Positions 44,746 to 56,650 of a stretch of 64,000 nucleotides of DNA are shown one piece after another. This DNA comes from Melitaea cinxia (lineage: Eukaryota > Arthropoda > Insecta > Lepidoptera > Nymphalidae). The stretch's first letter is position 1; the number at the start of each line of letters is the position of its first letter. Location of the stretch: contig NC_059415.1 in assembly GCF_905220565.1 (NCBI RefSeq), positions 5,213,001 to 5,277,000 on the forward strand, given 5' to 3'. The notes beneath the pieces were generated by a model. It made no database searches. It saw only the letters and a program-made list of their open reading frames with translations, and was not told where the DNA came from. A program made the translations under genes and the position numbers.

Positions 44746-45301
44746 TATATTTATTATTATTAGAATTATCTAATCTCGATCTAAGACATATATAACTCAA
44801 ATATTTTGACCTTCACTTTATACAGCCTCAAAATATTTTACTTCTCACGAGGCCATGTGTTCATGCAAAAGTATTTGAAGAAATATGGCGAGCGTGCGGG
44901 CCGGTGATGCAAACGATATTTTTCACGGCAATAATTTTATATAAAAGATTGATTATGCCTTTAGGACGTGTGCCTTTCATTGAAGTAACGTGATATATAG
45001 GGTTTTTATAGTCCTCGATATTTTAATCAAAAGCGTGTCCCTTTTTTTTGTTATTTTACTCCGCCTGTCACAATTTATTATGCCAGAGCCTAGAGAGCTA
45101 TAACTGAATATTAAGAAATAAATCAATACGTGAAGTGTTAATTGAATATAATAATTATGTTTCAGATTTAAATTCATATAGAATTATATAAAAATAAATT
45201 AATCGCTAAATAATAAAAACTCGAGAACGGCAGCATCGATTTGGCGAATAAAAATAAATATAATCTAAATTCTTAAACATATGATTATAAAATAACAATT
45301 A

Positions 45302-45640
45302 ACAACAGCTCTGGTGTAGTGGAGCGAGGAGTCGCTTAAAACAAAGACAGTATGCAGGTTCGATTCCCGCTCGGGATGGATATTTGTTTTTGTATAAATA
45401 TGTCTTTACGGTTTGGATATCTGTCCTTATGGGTCTCCCTACCGTGTCTCGGAGAACACGTTAAGCCGTCGGTCCCGGCTGTCATCATAAATACCGGATA
45501 GCGGTTGTTACTAATAATAGGGAATATATCCGTCAACCTGCAGTGGAGCAGCGTTGTGGATTAAGATCCAATCCTTCTCCTATAAGAAGAAAAATGCCTA
45601 TGCCCAACATTGGGATGTTTCAGGCTGAATGCGATAATTA
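45302..45640 (+). mobile_element. SINE A subfamily, near-complete
   Basis: Head TCTGGTGTAGTGGAGCGAGG, box B GGTTCGATTCCCGCTCGGGA, body GTCTCCCTACCGTGTCTCGG, end TGCCTATGCCCAACATTGGG then TTTCAGGCTGAATGCG. Confidence 0.78.
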
Positions 45641-45649
45641 TAAAAAAAA

Positions 45650-46800
45650 AATTGGTAACTGAACTAGAAGTTGATCGGTATCACAGCGAGGCGAGGTAAT
45701 GAACGCCTAGGTCATGAAACTTGACAGTTTCAGTACAATCATCAACTAACTCCACACTACGTATAATTACCAACGAAAGGTTAATAACTTCATTGGTTCA
45801 GACGTATAAAAAGGGTCAACTCATACCGCAAAAACATACGTTAAGCCGTATCGGATAAAGGGCGTAGTTAATGATGATTAACAATGTGTGTTTCGTACAT
45901 GCAGGAAAAATACGTAACGTTTAGTTTGGACAGGCTTAGACAGTGAATAATGGGGTGGGAGATTAAGCGATACACGACCGTTCTGCATACAACATTTTAA
46001 ACTAATTTTTATAGAAACATATTAATTATGGTGGCCCCTAATTGGCATTTTAGCGCCCCATATTTAATGACCAGTCGTCAAGAGTGTTGAACAAGCATTT
46101 ACAGAAAACAAATGTATTTATATACGGGTAACGTTTATTTTTCAATTGTTATTTTTAAAAATTAATATTTTACTTATGTAAAGAAAAACCTAAATCAATA
46201 TCTGCAGGAATCGAGAAAAATCTACACAAATGCGTGTATCTACCCTCAGAAATGCATCGTGATCTAATGTGTACCAACGTTTTCCTTGATGAGCAATGTT
46301 ATTCAATGATAGAAAATATATACAGGCAGAAGAACATCGTCATGTATTAAGCGCCAAGGTTTGTCCTTAATGGTTAAGTTATAATTTAGTCGAAATATAA
46401 TAAACAGTTCTACTTCTTTAGATTACTACTAGTGTTTATATTTTTTTTAATGAATAACCTTCTAAAGTAATATATAGTGCAAAACATGTCATTAAATGTA
46501 CAATAATATATTGTATTCAACACTAATAATTACAATATACAAGCGTCGGTAGCAACGCTATAATCGTTTCATGCGACACACCAATTCCATTAATTTTCTT
46601 AGTTACCCCAAAATTTAGTGATTCATAAAACGAAATTGCTAAATTACTTGGAAATCAGATTTTATTATGTAAAACGAAAAAGGTTAAAATTTAATTTTAT
46701 AGGTATTAAAGTATATATACCTTTATAAGGCATTGTGTTAATAAAACACAAATTGTAACAAATAAGTGTTTAAGAGATAGATATTAATATGTTTTTGTGT
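45650..46800. other. AT-rich DNA, no feature seen
   Basis: No gene, RNA or clear repeat family recognised. Confidence 0.4.
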
Positions 46801-46819
46801 AAGTATAGATTCTCTGACA

Positions 46820-47092
46820 CGTGTGGTTACGGCAGCAAAGAATATAGTCTATCTTCCCGTTGGTTTCATAAGAGGCGACTAAGGGATAACACTACCACCT
46901 TCGAACTTAAAAAGCCGACCGATGGCGGGATAACCATCCAACTGCTGGCTTTGAAATACACAAGCCGAAGACGGGCAGCAGCGTCTTCGGTGCGACAAAG
47001 CCAACCACAACAACATGTGGTTCAACAGTTCACGCTATTTTTGGCGCGAACTTGTGGAAGCCTATGTCCAGCAGTGGACTGCGATAAGCTAA
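46820..47092 (+). mobile_element. SINE B
   Basis: GTGTGGTTACGGCAGCAAAG start, GGCGGGATAACCATCCAACT, GCCGAAGACGGGCAGCAGCG, and the end CCTATGTCCAGCAGTGGAC. A middle block after the GCGACAAAGCCA phrase is deleted. The 158-codon open frame through it is accidental. Confidence 0.75.
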
Positions 47093-47124
<32 letters not shown>

Positions 47125-47125
47125 A
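47093..47125. repeat. (TG)n microsatellite
   Basis: About 15 TG units directly after the SINE B tail. Confidence 0.85.
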
Positions 47126-47142
47126 CACGTGTCATCTCGATC

Positions 47143-47265
47143 ATGCATTGTACCCTAACATATTTGATAATTTTGAATGTGCTATCTGGCTTGGAGTATG
47201 ATCACCTCCCATACGAGACAAGTGAGCCAATATCAGTAGAAGATCAATCAGAATATAATTTTTAA
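47143..47265 (+). CDS. Possible small secreted peptide (40 residues)
   Basis: ATG at 47143 opens MHCTLTYLIILNVLSG, a plausible signal peptide, followed by an acidic 24-residue tail (LEYDHLPYETSEPI, then SVEDQSEYNF) and TAA. No cysteine remains in the predicted mature part. I do not recognise it. The hydrophobic start resembles that of Kazal exon 2 in genes 2 and 3, so it may instead be a decayed relative. Short AT-rich ORFs like this can be accidental. Confidence 0.25.
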   Translation: MHCTLTYLIILNVLSGLEYDHLPYETSEPISVEDQSEYNF

Positions 47266-47304
47266 CAAATTACTATCGTTAATTAATCTTTGATTTTTAT
47301 GATA

Positions 47305-47570
47305 TTTTACTAAGGTAGGGCATGGCAGGAAATATCCTGAATCTAGAGCAACCCGACTGGGATAAGTACAGTGACTTTACAGAAGATTACAGTTAAATAA
47401 TACTGCTTTCAATCAGTGTTGTGTTCCTGTGGTAAGGTGACCAGAGCTCCTGGGATTGGGGATAGGGTCGGCAACACGCTTACGATGGTTCTGATGTTGT
47501 AGTCATCTATAAGCTATGGTAATCGCTTACTATTAGGTGAGCCTTGTTTGCTGACCTAGTTTTATAATAA
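47305..47570 (-). mobile_element. Repeat family D, antisense
   Basis: Runs from AGGTAGGGCATGGCAGGAAA through GTGTTGTGTTCCTGTGGTAA to TTAGGTGAGCCTTGTTTGC and TGACCTAG. Confidence 0.62.
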
Positions 47571-47829
47571 AAACTCCAGTCGATATTGCTTCAAATCAAT
47601 ATCGTATGAATGTGATCTATAATTTTTTTCTAACACAATTTCTTTTATACAAATTTTGTTCAGTTAATTACAACATCAAGAACGTATTAAATAACTCGAC
47701 CATTCCTTTGTCATTTTTCAAACACACAGCAATATATATATTTTTTTTTTCAATTTACACAGATTTGTGTCATATTAATATGTAAAAAAAACAGCTTTTT
47801 TGCTCATTTTTGTACTTATAGTGCTAAAT

Positions 47830-48035
47830 CTATATAAATAAAAATGAATGTTCTAAGCGCATAACACGAGAATGGCTCGACCAATTCGGCTTATTTTTTT
47901 TTTTTTTTTTTTTTTTATGTTTCTCAAGGCCCAAAAATGGCATTTTTTAAGTATTAAAATACTAAAAAAATATATAAATTATATTTTTTTTTATTAAGTT
48001 TTGACAGAACGAAGTCTGTCCAGGCAGCTAGTTAG
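47830..48035 (+). mobile_element. CTAG-ended Helitron-like repeat
   Basis: TCTATATAAATAAAAATGAA start, GAGAATGGCTCGACCAATTC, and GAACGAAGTCTGTCCAGGC then AGCTAG at the end. TC start and CTAG end are consistent with a Helitron-type non-autonomous element. Confidence 0.55.
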
Positions 48036-48516
48036 AAATAAACCCTTGTTTACCAAAAGAAAAAAAGAAATATTACTTTTACGGTGTTAACAAAATAAAT
48101 AAATTGAAGTACAATCGTGACTAGTATTAAAATTCCTATTTTATGTAAAACCTTTTGTTATAATATTAGAATATACATGGTCTCGTGTCTGGGATATGAA
48201 AACACAAAACACAAACATAAACAACCGCTCGATGTGTTTGTTGTTAGTTCAAACATCCATATTGCTAATACAAATATTTTTAGCTTATTTCTCGTCTGGT
48301 TACTTCTCTGTTAGTATAGTACACTGTATAATTATATCGTCAAACTTTCTTTAACAGACGTTTAACGAGAAATGGTAAATAATATTTTTAAATCGAAATC
48401 AAATGAAACAACGTCCTACAAACAAACAACTACAAACAACAACACACAGTCAACATATTTTACTAACAAAGGTACTGCTATACTGACTTTTGACAACAAA
48501 TAGAAGTTATAGAACA

Positions 48517-48835
48517 GAACTGAGTCAATTCAGCTTCTATTGCAGTCCATTACTGACCAAGGCCTCTTTGAATTCGCGCCAGACATCCCATTTTTCTACA
48601 ATCCTCATCCAGATTACACCGGAAATCACCGCAGATTGTCGCTCTAGAGGGGTGGAGGATGTCCCATACCGCGTTTGTCAACGCGCGGTCTTCGCTCCAG
48701 GATACGGCTGTTCCAGCGGCCATCGGTTCTATGACACAGGTGACCAGCCCACCGCCACTTCAACTTGCAGGCAGGGATAGGCAGAACGCGAAGATTGTCA
48801 TGAGGTTCAGAACTTATTTCAGTCATCTTACAAAG
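48517..48835 (-). mobile_element. RTE fragment, antisense (3' third of ORF)
   Basis: Reverse strand gives LKWRWAGHLCHRTDGRWNS and DKRGMGHPPPL-type blocks, and the 3' end phrase CAGTAATGGACTGCAATAG. It aligns with 54170-54415 of the RTE copy. Confidence 0.72.
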
Positions 48836-48985
48836 TCGTAAGAAAAAATATTGTTATAGATGTTGTTCTTTTAAAAATATGATTTAATAAAATCATTTGT
48901 AAAGAGTATTTAGTACTTTTGAAGGTTCCAGAGCAGAAATAAATTATTTATTTCGGCTAGGGGCATATATTAATTTATATTAATA

Positions 48986-49100
48986 ACCCAAAGGTTGTCT
49001 GGAAGAAATCACTCTTTTAGCGATAAGACCGCGTTACTACTTTTTTTGTATCTTTTAAGGGTGTGGAATAAAGATTATTATTATTATTATTATTATTATT
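48986..49100 (+). mobile_element. LINE 3' tail
   Basis: CCCAAAGGTTGTCTGGAAGA, hairpin ATCACTCTTTTAGCGAT (49008-49024), GTGGAATAAAGATTATTATT with a long ATT array. Confidence 0.65.
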
Positions 49101-49564
49101 TATACAAACAAATATAAATACATGCCCTGAGTTGAAATCAATCCTGCAATCACAACTGTTCAAGGCTTCACGATAAGGAATATACTGTAAAGATGTATAT
49201 ATGTATTGAAAGACGATAAATAATACATCAATTTATTTATTTATTGTGCCAAATATAATAATGAAATTACTATAAATGAAATAATAACGAAGGGAATACT
49301 TATATTTATTTTGAAAAACATAATTTAAGCCAGCTTAATGTCAGCGCTGACTTGAAAGTGTTTGTGTAAACATTTTTTCGTGCCAGTAATGGCAGTAATT
49401 ATTGCACATTGAAATACTAACATACAAGAGCTAGCGTGTAAACAATATCAGGAAATCATGACACGTTAATGAAATTAGAAAATCTATTAGATCCAAACAT
49501 TAAAATGTTAAATTCTAAAATACTAGTAAAAATGACTGAACTAAATGGAATCAGTCTGTAGCAT

Positions 49565-49890
49565 CTGCATTGCATTGCATAGCAGGGCATTGGTCTCTTT
49601 GTCAATACAGGAGAAGGCTTAGCCTAATCCATAGCCATAGGCTGAGCCTAATCCATCATGTTATGCTAAATCGAGTTGCCAAACAATTTACCCACTTTGA
49701 GTTACGAATGCTATCAAATGTTTATGATAACAATTGAGACTGAATACTTTAGTCTAGCTGTGCTCTTCGAGGCATAATGGGAAGACCCACAAAGACTCCA
49801 TCCACCCAGACCAGAAACAAATATTTGCAGAAATACAAATATCTTCTACACGTATGAATCGAAGTCGCGACCACTGTCGTTTACATATGT
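49565..49890 (-). mobile_element. SINE A, antisense, degraded
   Basis: Reverse strand: GCAAATATTTGTTTCTGGTC, TTGTGGGTCTTCCCATTATG, CCTCGAAGAGCACAGC, ATTCGTAACTCAAAG and GGATTAGGCTCAGCC. Confidence 0.55.
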
Positions 49891-49899
49891 ACACCAACC

Positions 49900-50590
49900 A
49901 GAATGGTTGTCCAAGCCTGAAATCTTATATTTCGATTATTACAAAAAATTATTAATACCAAAAAAGAAACAAATGAAAGAGACATTCGCTTCTCACTTAT
50001 CGGAGTTCAAACGCCAAGTCGTTGTTCCGCTATTATGCACCATTGTAAATGAAAACATCGTGAACAAGTTTACAATCCGAAGTTAGCAAATGCAAGACAA
50101 GCTATCAAAATTCAGTTTACACGCTTCTGCTGAAAGTCTGAAACTGTAATGAAATGGCGAGCTCGGGCCTCGAATTTCGACGAAAACTACTTAAAAATAT
50201 ATTCCAAACTATGGCCTTATTCCGGTTTATTTTTATATTTAAATTTTTAGTTCGAAACTTGTGCAACTTTGAAACATGTGCATTAGGTAAGTATCATTTC
50301 AGTAAAAGTTTATAAGCACAAAACGAGCTTGCAAAAAGTACCTTATCAATGCATTAATTGAACGCGCTCGATTCTCTTTGGACTTGGTGATTACATGTTT
50401 GTTGATGATGAATAAACTTAGTTTTTTCGCATAGATTTGTTATATATAATAATTTATTAATATCCGAATGAGATAGTTAACATTGATAGAACAAATTGCG
50501 TACAAGATACTATATTTACTATTAATTAAATGGACTTTCGACTGACTTCTATACTATAAAAACTGAACTCAATACACGAAGAAAGTTTTT
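49900..50590. other. AT-rich DNA, no feature seen
   Basis: No gene or repeat recognised. Confidence 0.4.
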
Positions 50591-50619
50591 TTTTTGAGAT
50601 AGTATTTTTAAAAGACTAT

Positions 50620-50710
50620 GGGGAATATAAATATATGGTCCGTCTGATGGTAAGCGGTTACCATAGCACTTGTACACCTGTAACACCAGGAGTTTCACAG
50701 ACCTTTAAAA
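50620..50710 (-). mobile_element. Repeat family D-like fragment
   Basis: GGTCCGTCTGATGGTAAGCG followed by GTTACCATAGCACTTGTACA and CTGTAACACCAGG resembles the 5' part of family D. Confidence 0.35.
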
Positions 50711-50884
50711 TTGTATTGTTATAGTGTGTAATATTAAAATACAATGTCATGTTCAATATTAGTTTCCATGTATTTTTCTCCACTTGATTATTACAATCGT
50801 GATTATTCATAAATAGTAATAATTTATTGAAATATTACAGATGCGTGTCACGTCTGTGTCACACTGAGGTTTCCTGTCTTCACA

Positions 50885-51002
50885 ATGAGCACAATTTCGA
50901 AAAGGCGTAAGTACCATACTACAAGTTGGAATATGTACCCTTGTGTGAATAGAGAATATTTTATGTTATATAATCAACTATCCTCTGAGAGCAAAACAAC
51001 AG
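50885..51002 (+). CDS. Possible first coding exon of an unidentified gene
   Basis: ATG at 50885 in a favourable context (CACAATGAGC) opens 39 codons (MSTISKRRKYHTTSWN ... LSSESKTT) that end, one base into the next codon, at a strong donor AACAG|GTAAGT (51003). The frame continues into the intron without meaning. No signal peptide. I could not find the next exon, and no family is recognisable. An alternative donor GTAAGT lies at 50909. Confidence 0.25.
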
Positions 51003-51829
51003 GTAAGTTTGTGAAGTTCGTCGTTTGGACAATATATCGTATAAAGCATAGTACTAGATGTACAAATATTTTTGTAATATGTAGCTTTAATTTTAAACCA
51101 TACAAAGTTACAAAAAAGAACTAAAATAATGAAAACAAAATATAAAAAAATGTTTTACTACAATGAACTGTTTCTTACTTGAAAATATGGTTTTAGATCA
51201 GGTTTATTATTATTACCAAAAAGCGAGTATTTATCATTTTTATTATTACTTTTTCAATTGAAAACGAAGAATACCAGTCGTACATACTAGAAATGTGTAC
51301 ACACAGTACATACTAGAAGTGTGTAATAATTTTTTCTAAGTACATTAAACATGTGACTATATACGTAGATTGTCGACCCATAGAACATATGGATCTATTT
51401 TATTTACATACAATACTTCCATACGCTAAGAATAAGTCCCTATTCGCCGCAAACTCCCGAATGGCTGTCCGCCAGTAGTTTGCTGAAGTTTTTAAGTCAC
51501 TTGGTACCTTGCCAGACGTAACTGTAACTTATTGTGGTATTACTATCGTTTCTGACTCGTATAAAAAACAACGTGGAACGACTTGTCTATCCCTAATGGG
51601 AAAACATCTTGAAACATTAAATAGTTTGAGTAGAAGAAATCTTCTATGAACTGTAATAATGATGCTCTAGCATCATTAATACAGTTGTTTAGTATACCAC
51701 ATATTTTGTAGACAAAGAATAGAAGGTATGAAGGTGAAAGATAGATAAGACATTGGTCATAGGCTTTAGATAAATGTTTGCCAAGCACTCGTTGACACAA
51801 GATTCATGTCTCGTCTATAGATCGATAGA

Positions 51830-51960
51830 TTATTGCACACCACTCAGATTTTTTTTAAATAAAACAGTTATTAACCCATAGAGATAGTAATGGACAAAGG
51901 TGGTCTTATCGCTTAGTATCGACCTCTTCCAGGCAACCTTTAGAAATAGAAAAATATGCA
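51830..51960 (-). mobile_element. LINE 3' tail, antisense, degraded
   Basis: TTATTGCACACCACTC, GGTGGTCTTATCGCTTAGTA and CGACCTCTTCCAGGCAACC in the order of an antisense LINE tail. The hairpin has lost pairing. Confidence 0.5.
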
Positions 51961-52419
51961 CTGAAGAGGTAGGTGCAGCAGCGTAATTATCTGTATAATT
52001 TGTAAATAAAACATTATGCATGCAAATATGATGCATTATCGTTCCCTACATAATAAAAACAAAAAAAAACATACTTAATACATACACATATATACAAACG
52101 AACATACATATATACATAAAATATTTACATACATACATAACATACGTACATAGACACAAGGTCTAGGCATTTGTGTATATCTTGTAAGAGTTTCTGGACC
52201 CCCCTACACCAGATTCAAGCTTACTAGTTATGTTAAATTTCGCGTAAACTAAGCATTCACTGTTATGGCGTATCGTATCTCCTTTCTCTCTCATCTTATT
52301 TAATATACACATATAATTAAAATTCCTTTAAATATTTGCAACAAAAGCAATTTGTCTTGCGTTAAGATTTCTTTTGACACGAATTTAGCACTTAAGACAC
52401 TCAAGGACCCTTAGAAGAA

Positions 52420-52480
52420 ACCTTCGACTAAGATTCACGTGCTTTATCTACTAAGGCACCTCGGTGTCAGACCTTGCTAC
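52420..52480 (-). mobile_element. tRNA-like SINE head, antisense
   Basis: Reverse strand: GAGGTGCCTTAGTAGATAAA then GCACGTGAATCTTAGTCG, a tRNA-like box A region without a complete cloverleaf. Confidence 0.45.
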
Positions 52481-52587
52481 ACGCCCCTCTCAGCCCCACT
52501 CGCGTCGATATTTATGGCAACGCATTTGCCATCAAGAACTAAGCGAGTTCAAACTTTGGCAACTTTAACATAACTTCTAGATAATGT

Positions 52588-52620
52588 AGCTTTATAATAT
52601 ATATATATATATATATATAA
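52588..52620. repeat. (AT)n microsatellite
   Basis: A pure AT dinucleotide run of about 24 bases. Confidence 0.8.
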
Positions 52621-52844
52621 TTACAAACAGACAATGGTTCATATTTATCATACAATATTAATACTTCCATATAAATAAAACATTAATATTTTAAACAACT
52701 GTTTTAAGAACTTTTCAATAATACGAATATAAATATTTGAAAATATATTATAATTCACAAACTTCGAAAGAAAATATGTACTCCTGCAAAATTTATAACC
52801 AGTTCCGTTAAAACTAAATATTTAAACCCAATTATATTCTTTTA

Positions 52845-52915
52845 GATTAACTCCATATCCTTCGCTTAAGATTCGCTCGTTTAATCCACTAGACCACCTC
52901 AAATTTTAATCAGAT
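52845..52915 (-). mobile_element. tRNA-like SINE head, antisense
   Basis: Reverse strand: TTGAGGTGGTCTAGTGGATT, then AAACGAGCGAATCTTAAGCG. Same design as the head at 52420. Confidence 0.5.
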
Positions 52916-53637
52916 CCAAAGTCAAACAGATCTTTACAGATAAATATCGTTTATCAAAGTTTGATCAAATAAATTACTGAGAGTCGTCGTATCTGCTTAC
53001 TTTAATCAGTTCATGGAATTTTAAGCACAGAACACTGGAGGATACGTTAGATTTATATCTCTTACCTGCCGGAAATCTCTTACCTAAGGATGAGTGAAAT
53101 TATATTCAACCCAGTATAAAAAAACAGCATCGGTATGAGGAATTACTTTAATATTCCGACAAGCGTTACTCGTAGGAATAAAATTATCCTCTCTATATTA
53201 AAAATTCACATACTTTTGTAACATTTTATTATTCGGGCGCTTAATACCAAAATGAAATAAATAAGGTAAATGGAAATTTACTGAAGTTTTACGTACGTGC
53301 ATAATTCTGTAATACATTTTTTTTCTGTACAAGATACTTATGCTGAGTGAAGCAGAAAATTCTTTGATCAAATAGAAAGTTAGAAATAGGTACATGGCCT
53401 GTCAACTATTAAAAACACATTTTTATTTATTCTCTTTTAACTATGCAGTAATACATAAAGATCACTAAACTTTGAAATCTTGAAACTATCTAAACATCGA
53501 AATTATTAACAAATTAATAATCGCAAATGAAAAAATTTAATTAGACCATGTTATGTATGATACACAATAGTTAAAAAAATGAAACATCAGAATGTACAAA
53601 AAGCAAATGTTCTTGTTGTGATCTAAAGATGACAAAT

Positions 53638-54436
53638 GTATATTAACTTCGCCGACGATATTGTCATCTTTGCGGAGACGCTGGATGAGTTAGGCCAAAT
53701 GCTGGCCGGCCTAAACGAGTCCTCCCGACGTGTCGGTCTCTGTATGAACTTGGATAAGACGAAAGTTATGTTTAACAACCAAGTCATACCGATACCGGTA
53801 TCGGTCGATGGTACCCTTCTCGAGGTTGTTCAGGATTATATTTACCTAGGCCATACTATCCAACTAGGCCGCAACAACTTCGAGAAGGAGGCCGATAGGA
53901 GGATTCGGTTGGGCTGGGCGGCGTTTGGCAGACTCCGTCGAGTCTTCACTTCGAAGATTCCGCAATGCTTGAAGACAAAAGTTTTCGAGCAATGCGTCCT
54001 GCCTGTGTTAACATACGGAGCCGAGACGTGGACACTGACCAAGGGACTGGTCCACAAGTTTAAAGTCGCTCAACGTGCAATGGAACGGGCTATGCTTGGG
54101 GTCTCTCTCAAAGACAGGATTAGAAATGAGACTATCCGCGAGAGAACGAAGGTAACCGACATAGCCCACAGAATTAGCAAGTTGAAGTGGCAGTGGGCTG
54201 GTCATCTGTGTCGCAGGACCGATGGCCGTTGGAGTAGACGGGTCCTAGAGTGGAGACCGCGTCTTGGCAAACGCAGTGTGGGACGTCCTCCGGCCCGTTG
54301 GACCGACGATCTACGTAAGATTGCCGGTGTAGGCTGGATGAGGATTGCGGAAGACCGGGATGTGTGGCGCGAACTTGGGGAGGCCTATGTCCAGCAGTGG
54401 ACTGCGATAGGCTGAAGTGAGTGAGTATATTAACTT
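53638..54436 (+). mobile_element. RTE LINE, 5'-truncated, with 12-bp target duplication
   Basis: GTATATTAACTT flanks the insertion at 53638-53649 and 54425-54436. The element itself starts CGCCGACGATATTGTC, inside the FADD codons, and ends GATAGGCTGAAGTGAGTGA. Its last 55 bases are shared with the SINE B family. Confidence 0.85.
53650..54415 (+). CDS. RTE reverse transcriptase C-terminal part (5'-truncated ORF)
   Basis: The frame is open for about 255 codons to the TGA at 54413-54415. It starts at the catalytic ADDIVIFAETLDEL and continues YIYLGHTIQL, VLPVLTYGAETWTLTKGLVH, LKWQWAGHLCRRTDGRW, GRPPARWTDDLRKIAG and ends AYVQQWTAIG. The Met at 53636 and the next residues (Tyr-Ile-Asn) come from host flank. 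It lacks the endonuclease and front of the polymerase, so it is dead by truncation, but has no internal stop. Related broken copies are at 11689, 16210 and 48517. Confidence 0.82.
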
Positions 54437-54439
54437 TTT

Positions 54440-56020
54440 TTTGTAAAGCAATCCATTAGTTTAGCCTTACACTAGAATTACTGTATATTTCGTACAATTT
54501 TGAGTCAAGAAATCCTAACGAGGGGTTCTCTACGTGAGCTATTCTCAACGTGGTTCTTGACCATTGTTGTACATATTTACTCACATTTAAAAGTAAGGAT
54601 AATCCAATATGACGGCGGATGCAACTCTCGCTAAAAGATTAAGTCTAATAGTGAATGAAGGTATTTTCAAGACGAAAGTAAGGTATAGACCGAGAAGCAA
54701 TAAAAGAAATATTTCAAGAGAGTAGAATTGTGAAGCCTTTAAGTGATATTTGCACTTTTATTTTTTAAATTTCCAAATTAACGTTCTTCCTAACATTTGT
54801 AAATATATCCATTTGTATACGTAACTTTTTTTACCAAAAAAACATTTCCAAACTAAAAAATTATTATAAAGTGTAAAAAACGAAAGTTGGAAAAGAACTC
54901 ACACAATTTTGTATACTATTTTTACTATGTAAAACTGCTGAAAAATATTGTAAACTGACGCTAAAAATAGACCTAACGAGAATAATTCAGACAGATATGA
55001 AAAAGTTATTGAAATCATACTTTCCTACCACAAAAGATTCGGCCTAAGGCGATAGGACAACTACTAGTAGTAGTGAGGCTTTGCTAATTAGACTTTCATC
55101 TAGTCCAGAGTATTTTTATACAACTGAATAGAATTTGTAAAGTATGAAAGTTCTACTCGAAACAAAATAAAAATATGCGTTTTGTTATTACACCACAACA
55201 CTCACAGTAACAAAATACGAAAAGAAAAATACGTGCAATGTTCTTGTTTGATTTTCTAAAAAATGTAATATTTTTCCTAAGCCTTGTTTGAATTTTTTCA
55301 GTTCTATTTGTGTTTAGAAAGACAAATAGAAGTTTTTAAAACTACCCACAACTGCTACTGCGATTCTAACACAGTAACGCATACTAAACCATTTAGAAAA
55401 CACTTATAGCTTGAACTTGAACAAACTTTCCAGAAATATTAATTAAATCGTTATGAACGGACTGAGTCCTAAAATTTATTTATTATTTTAGGTTTTATAT
55501 AGATTTTCTCGTCTTGAGAATTGCGTCACGGATTAAATGGATCATCTTCTAGCTTGCCTTTAGTCTAACCACTAGTGCTCGCTCCGTTCCAGGAAGTTTT
55601 TCAATTTATAATGGAAAAATATCACGAGTTGGCATGCATTGTGCGGTACAATTTCCTTTACAATTCTTATTCATGAAGATAATTTCAGTATACATGAGAT
55701 AATACTGGTATAAAAACGACAAATTGAAATGAAAGTGTTGAAAGAAAAATGTGACAATTATAGAGTTACATTTAAGCTACAAAATAAAAATAAGTAGAAG
55801 ATTTCAAGATAGTTTTGGAACGATTTAAAATTATACTGTAAATAATAGTTTATACTTTTAAAAAAACGACTTCATTTTACGTAAACAAGTACAAAGTAAT
55901 TAAAAACTGTACATCGAATCCCGCTCAAATGTAATCGGGACTACACGACAAGCATCAGCTTCCGATTAACAAATAGAATAAAATCAATATCGATACACAC
56001 TGTAAAAATTTAGGAAGTTA
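54440..56020. other. AT-rich DNA, no clear gene
   Basis: No supported gene. A 38-codon frame at about 54619 (MTADATLAKRLSLI...) is too short to call. Confidence 0.4.
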
Positions 56021-56024
56021 CACA

Positions 56025-56650
56025 CATATAATTGTGTTTGCTCGCAAACGAAAAAAAAACCGACTTCAATTGCATCGACAAGTAATACAACGTAGATCGA
56101 CGAAAAAATAGTCAAGCAACTACGCGTTATCAAAGATTACTCAAAAAGTAGTTATCAGATCTCGATAAAATTTATATGTGACCACTTGATAAACATCAGC
56201 TTTCGATTAAATTAAAAATTATCAAAATCGGTACACCCAGTAAAAAGTTATTACGGATTTTCGAGAGTTTCCCTCGATTTCTCTGGGATCCCATCATCAG
56301 ATCATGGTTTCCTTATCACGGTACTAAACTAGGGATATCCCCTTTCCAACAAAAAAAGAATTATCAAAATCGGTACATCCAGTAGAAAGTTATGCGGTAT
56401 AATACAACGTAGGTCGACGAAAAAAGCGTCAAGTAAAAACGCATTATTAGATATAACTCGAAAAGTAGTTGTTAGATCTCAAATAAATTTAAATGGGACC
56501 AATTGGCACACACCACCTTTCGATTAAAACAAAATTTGTCGAAATCGGTCCACCCGGTCAAAAGTTCTGATGTAACATACATAAAAAAAAAATACAGTCG
56601 AATTGAGACCCTCCTCCTTTTTTGGAAGTCGGTTAAAAAAGATACAGTCG
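56025..56650 (+). mobile_element. MITE C, long copy with inner duplication
   Basis: Left end TGTGTTTGCTCGCAAACGAA then AAAACCGACTTCAATTGCAT; right end TGGAAGTCGGTTAAAAAAGA. CCGACTTC and GAAGTCGG are inverted ends. The phrase ATACAACGTAG, GTCGACGAAAAA and CCAGT..AAAGTTAT occurs two or three times inside, so the body is partly duplicated. The 132-codon frame at its end is accidental. Confidence 0.65.

Noticed and set aside
46789..47265. 158-codon ORF as one protein
   Set aside because: Most of it reads through SINE B and a TG repeat. Only the last 40 codons merit a tentative call.
54619..54725. 38-codon frame MTADATLAKRLSLI...
   Set aside because: Too short, no signal peptide, weak donor and no supporting context.
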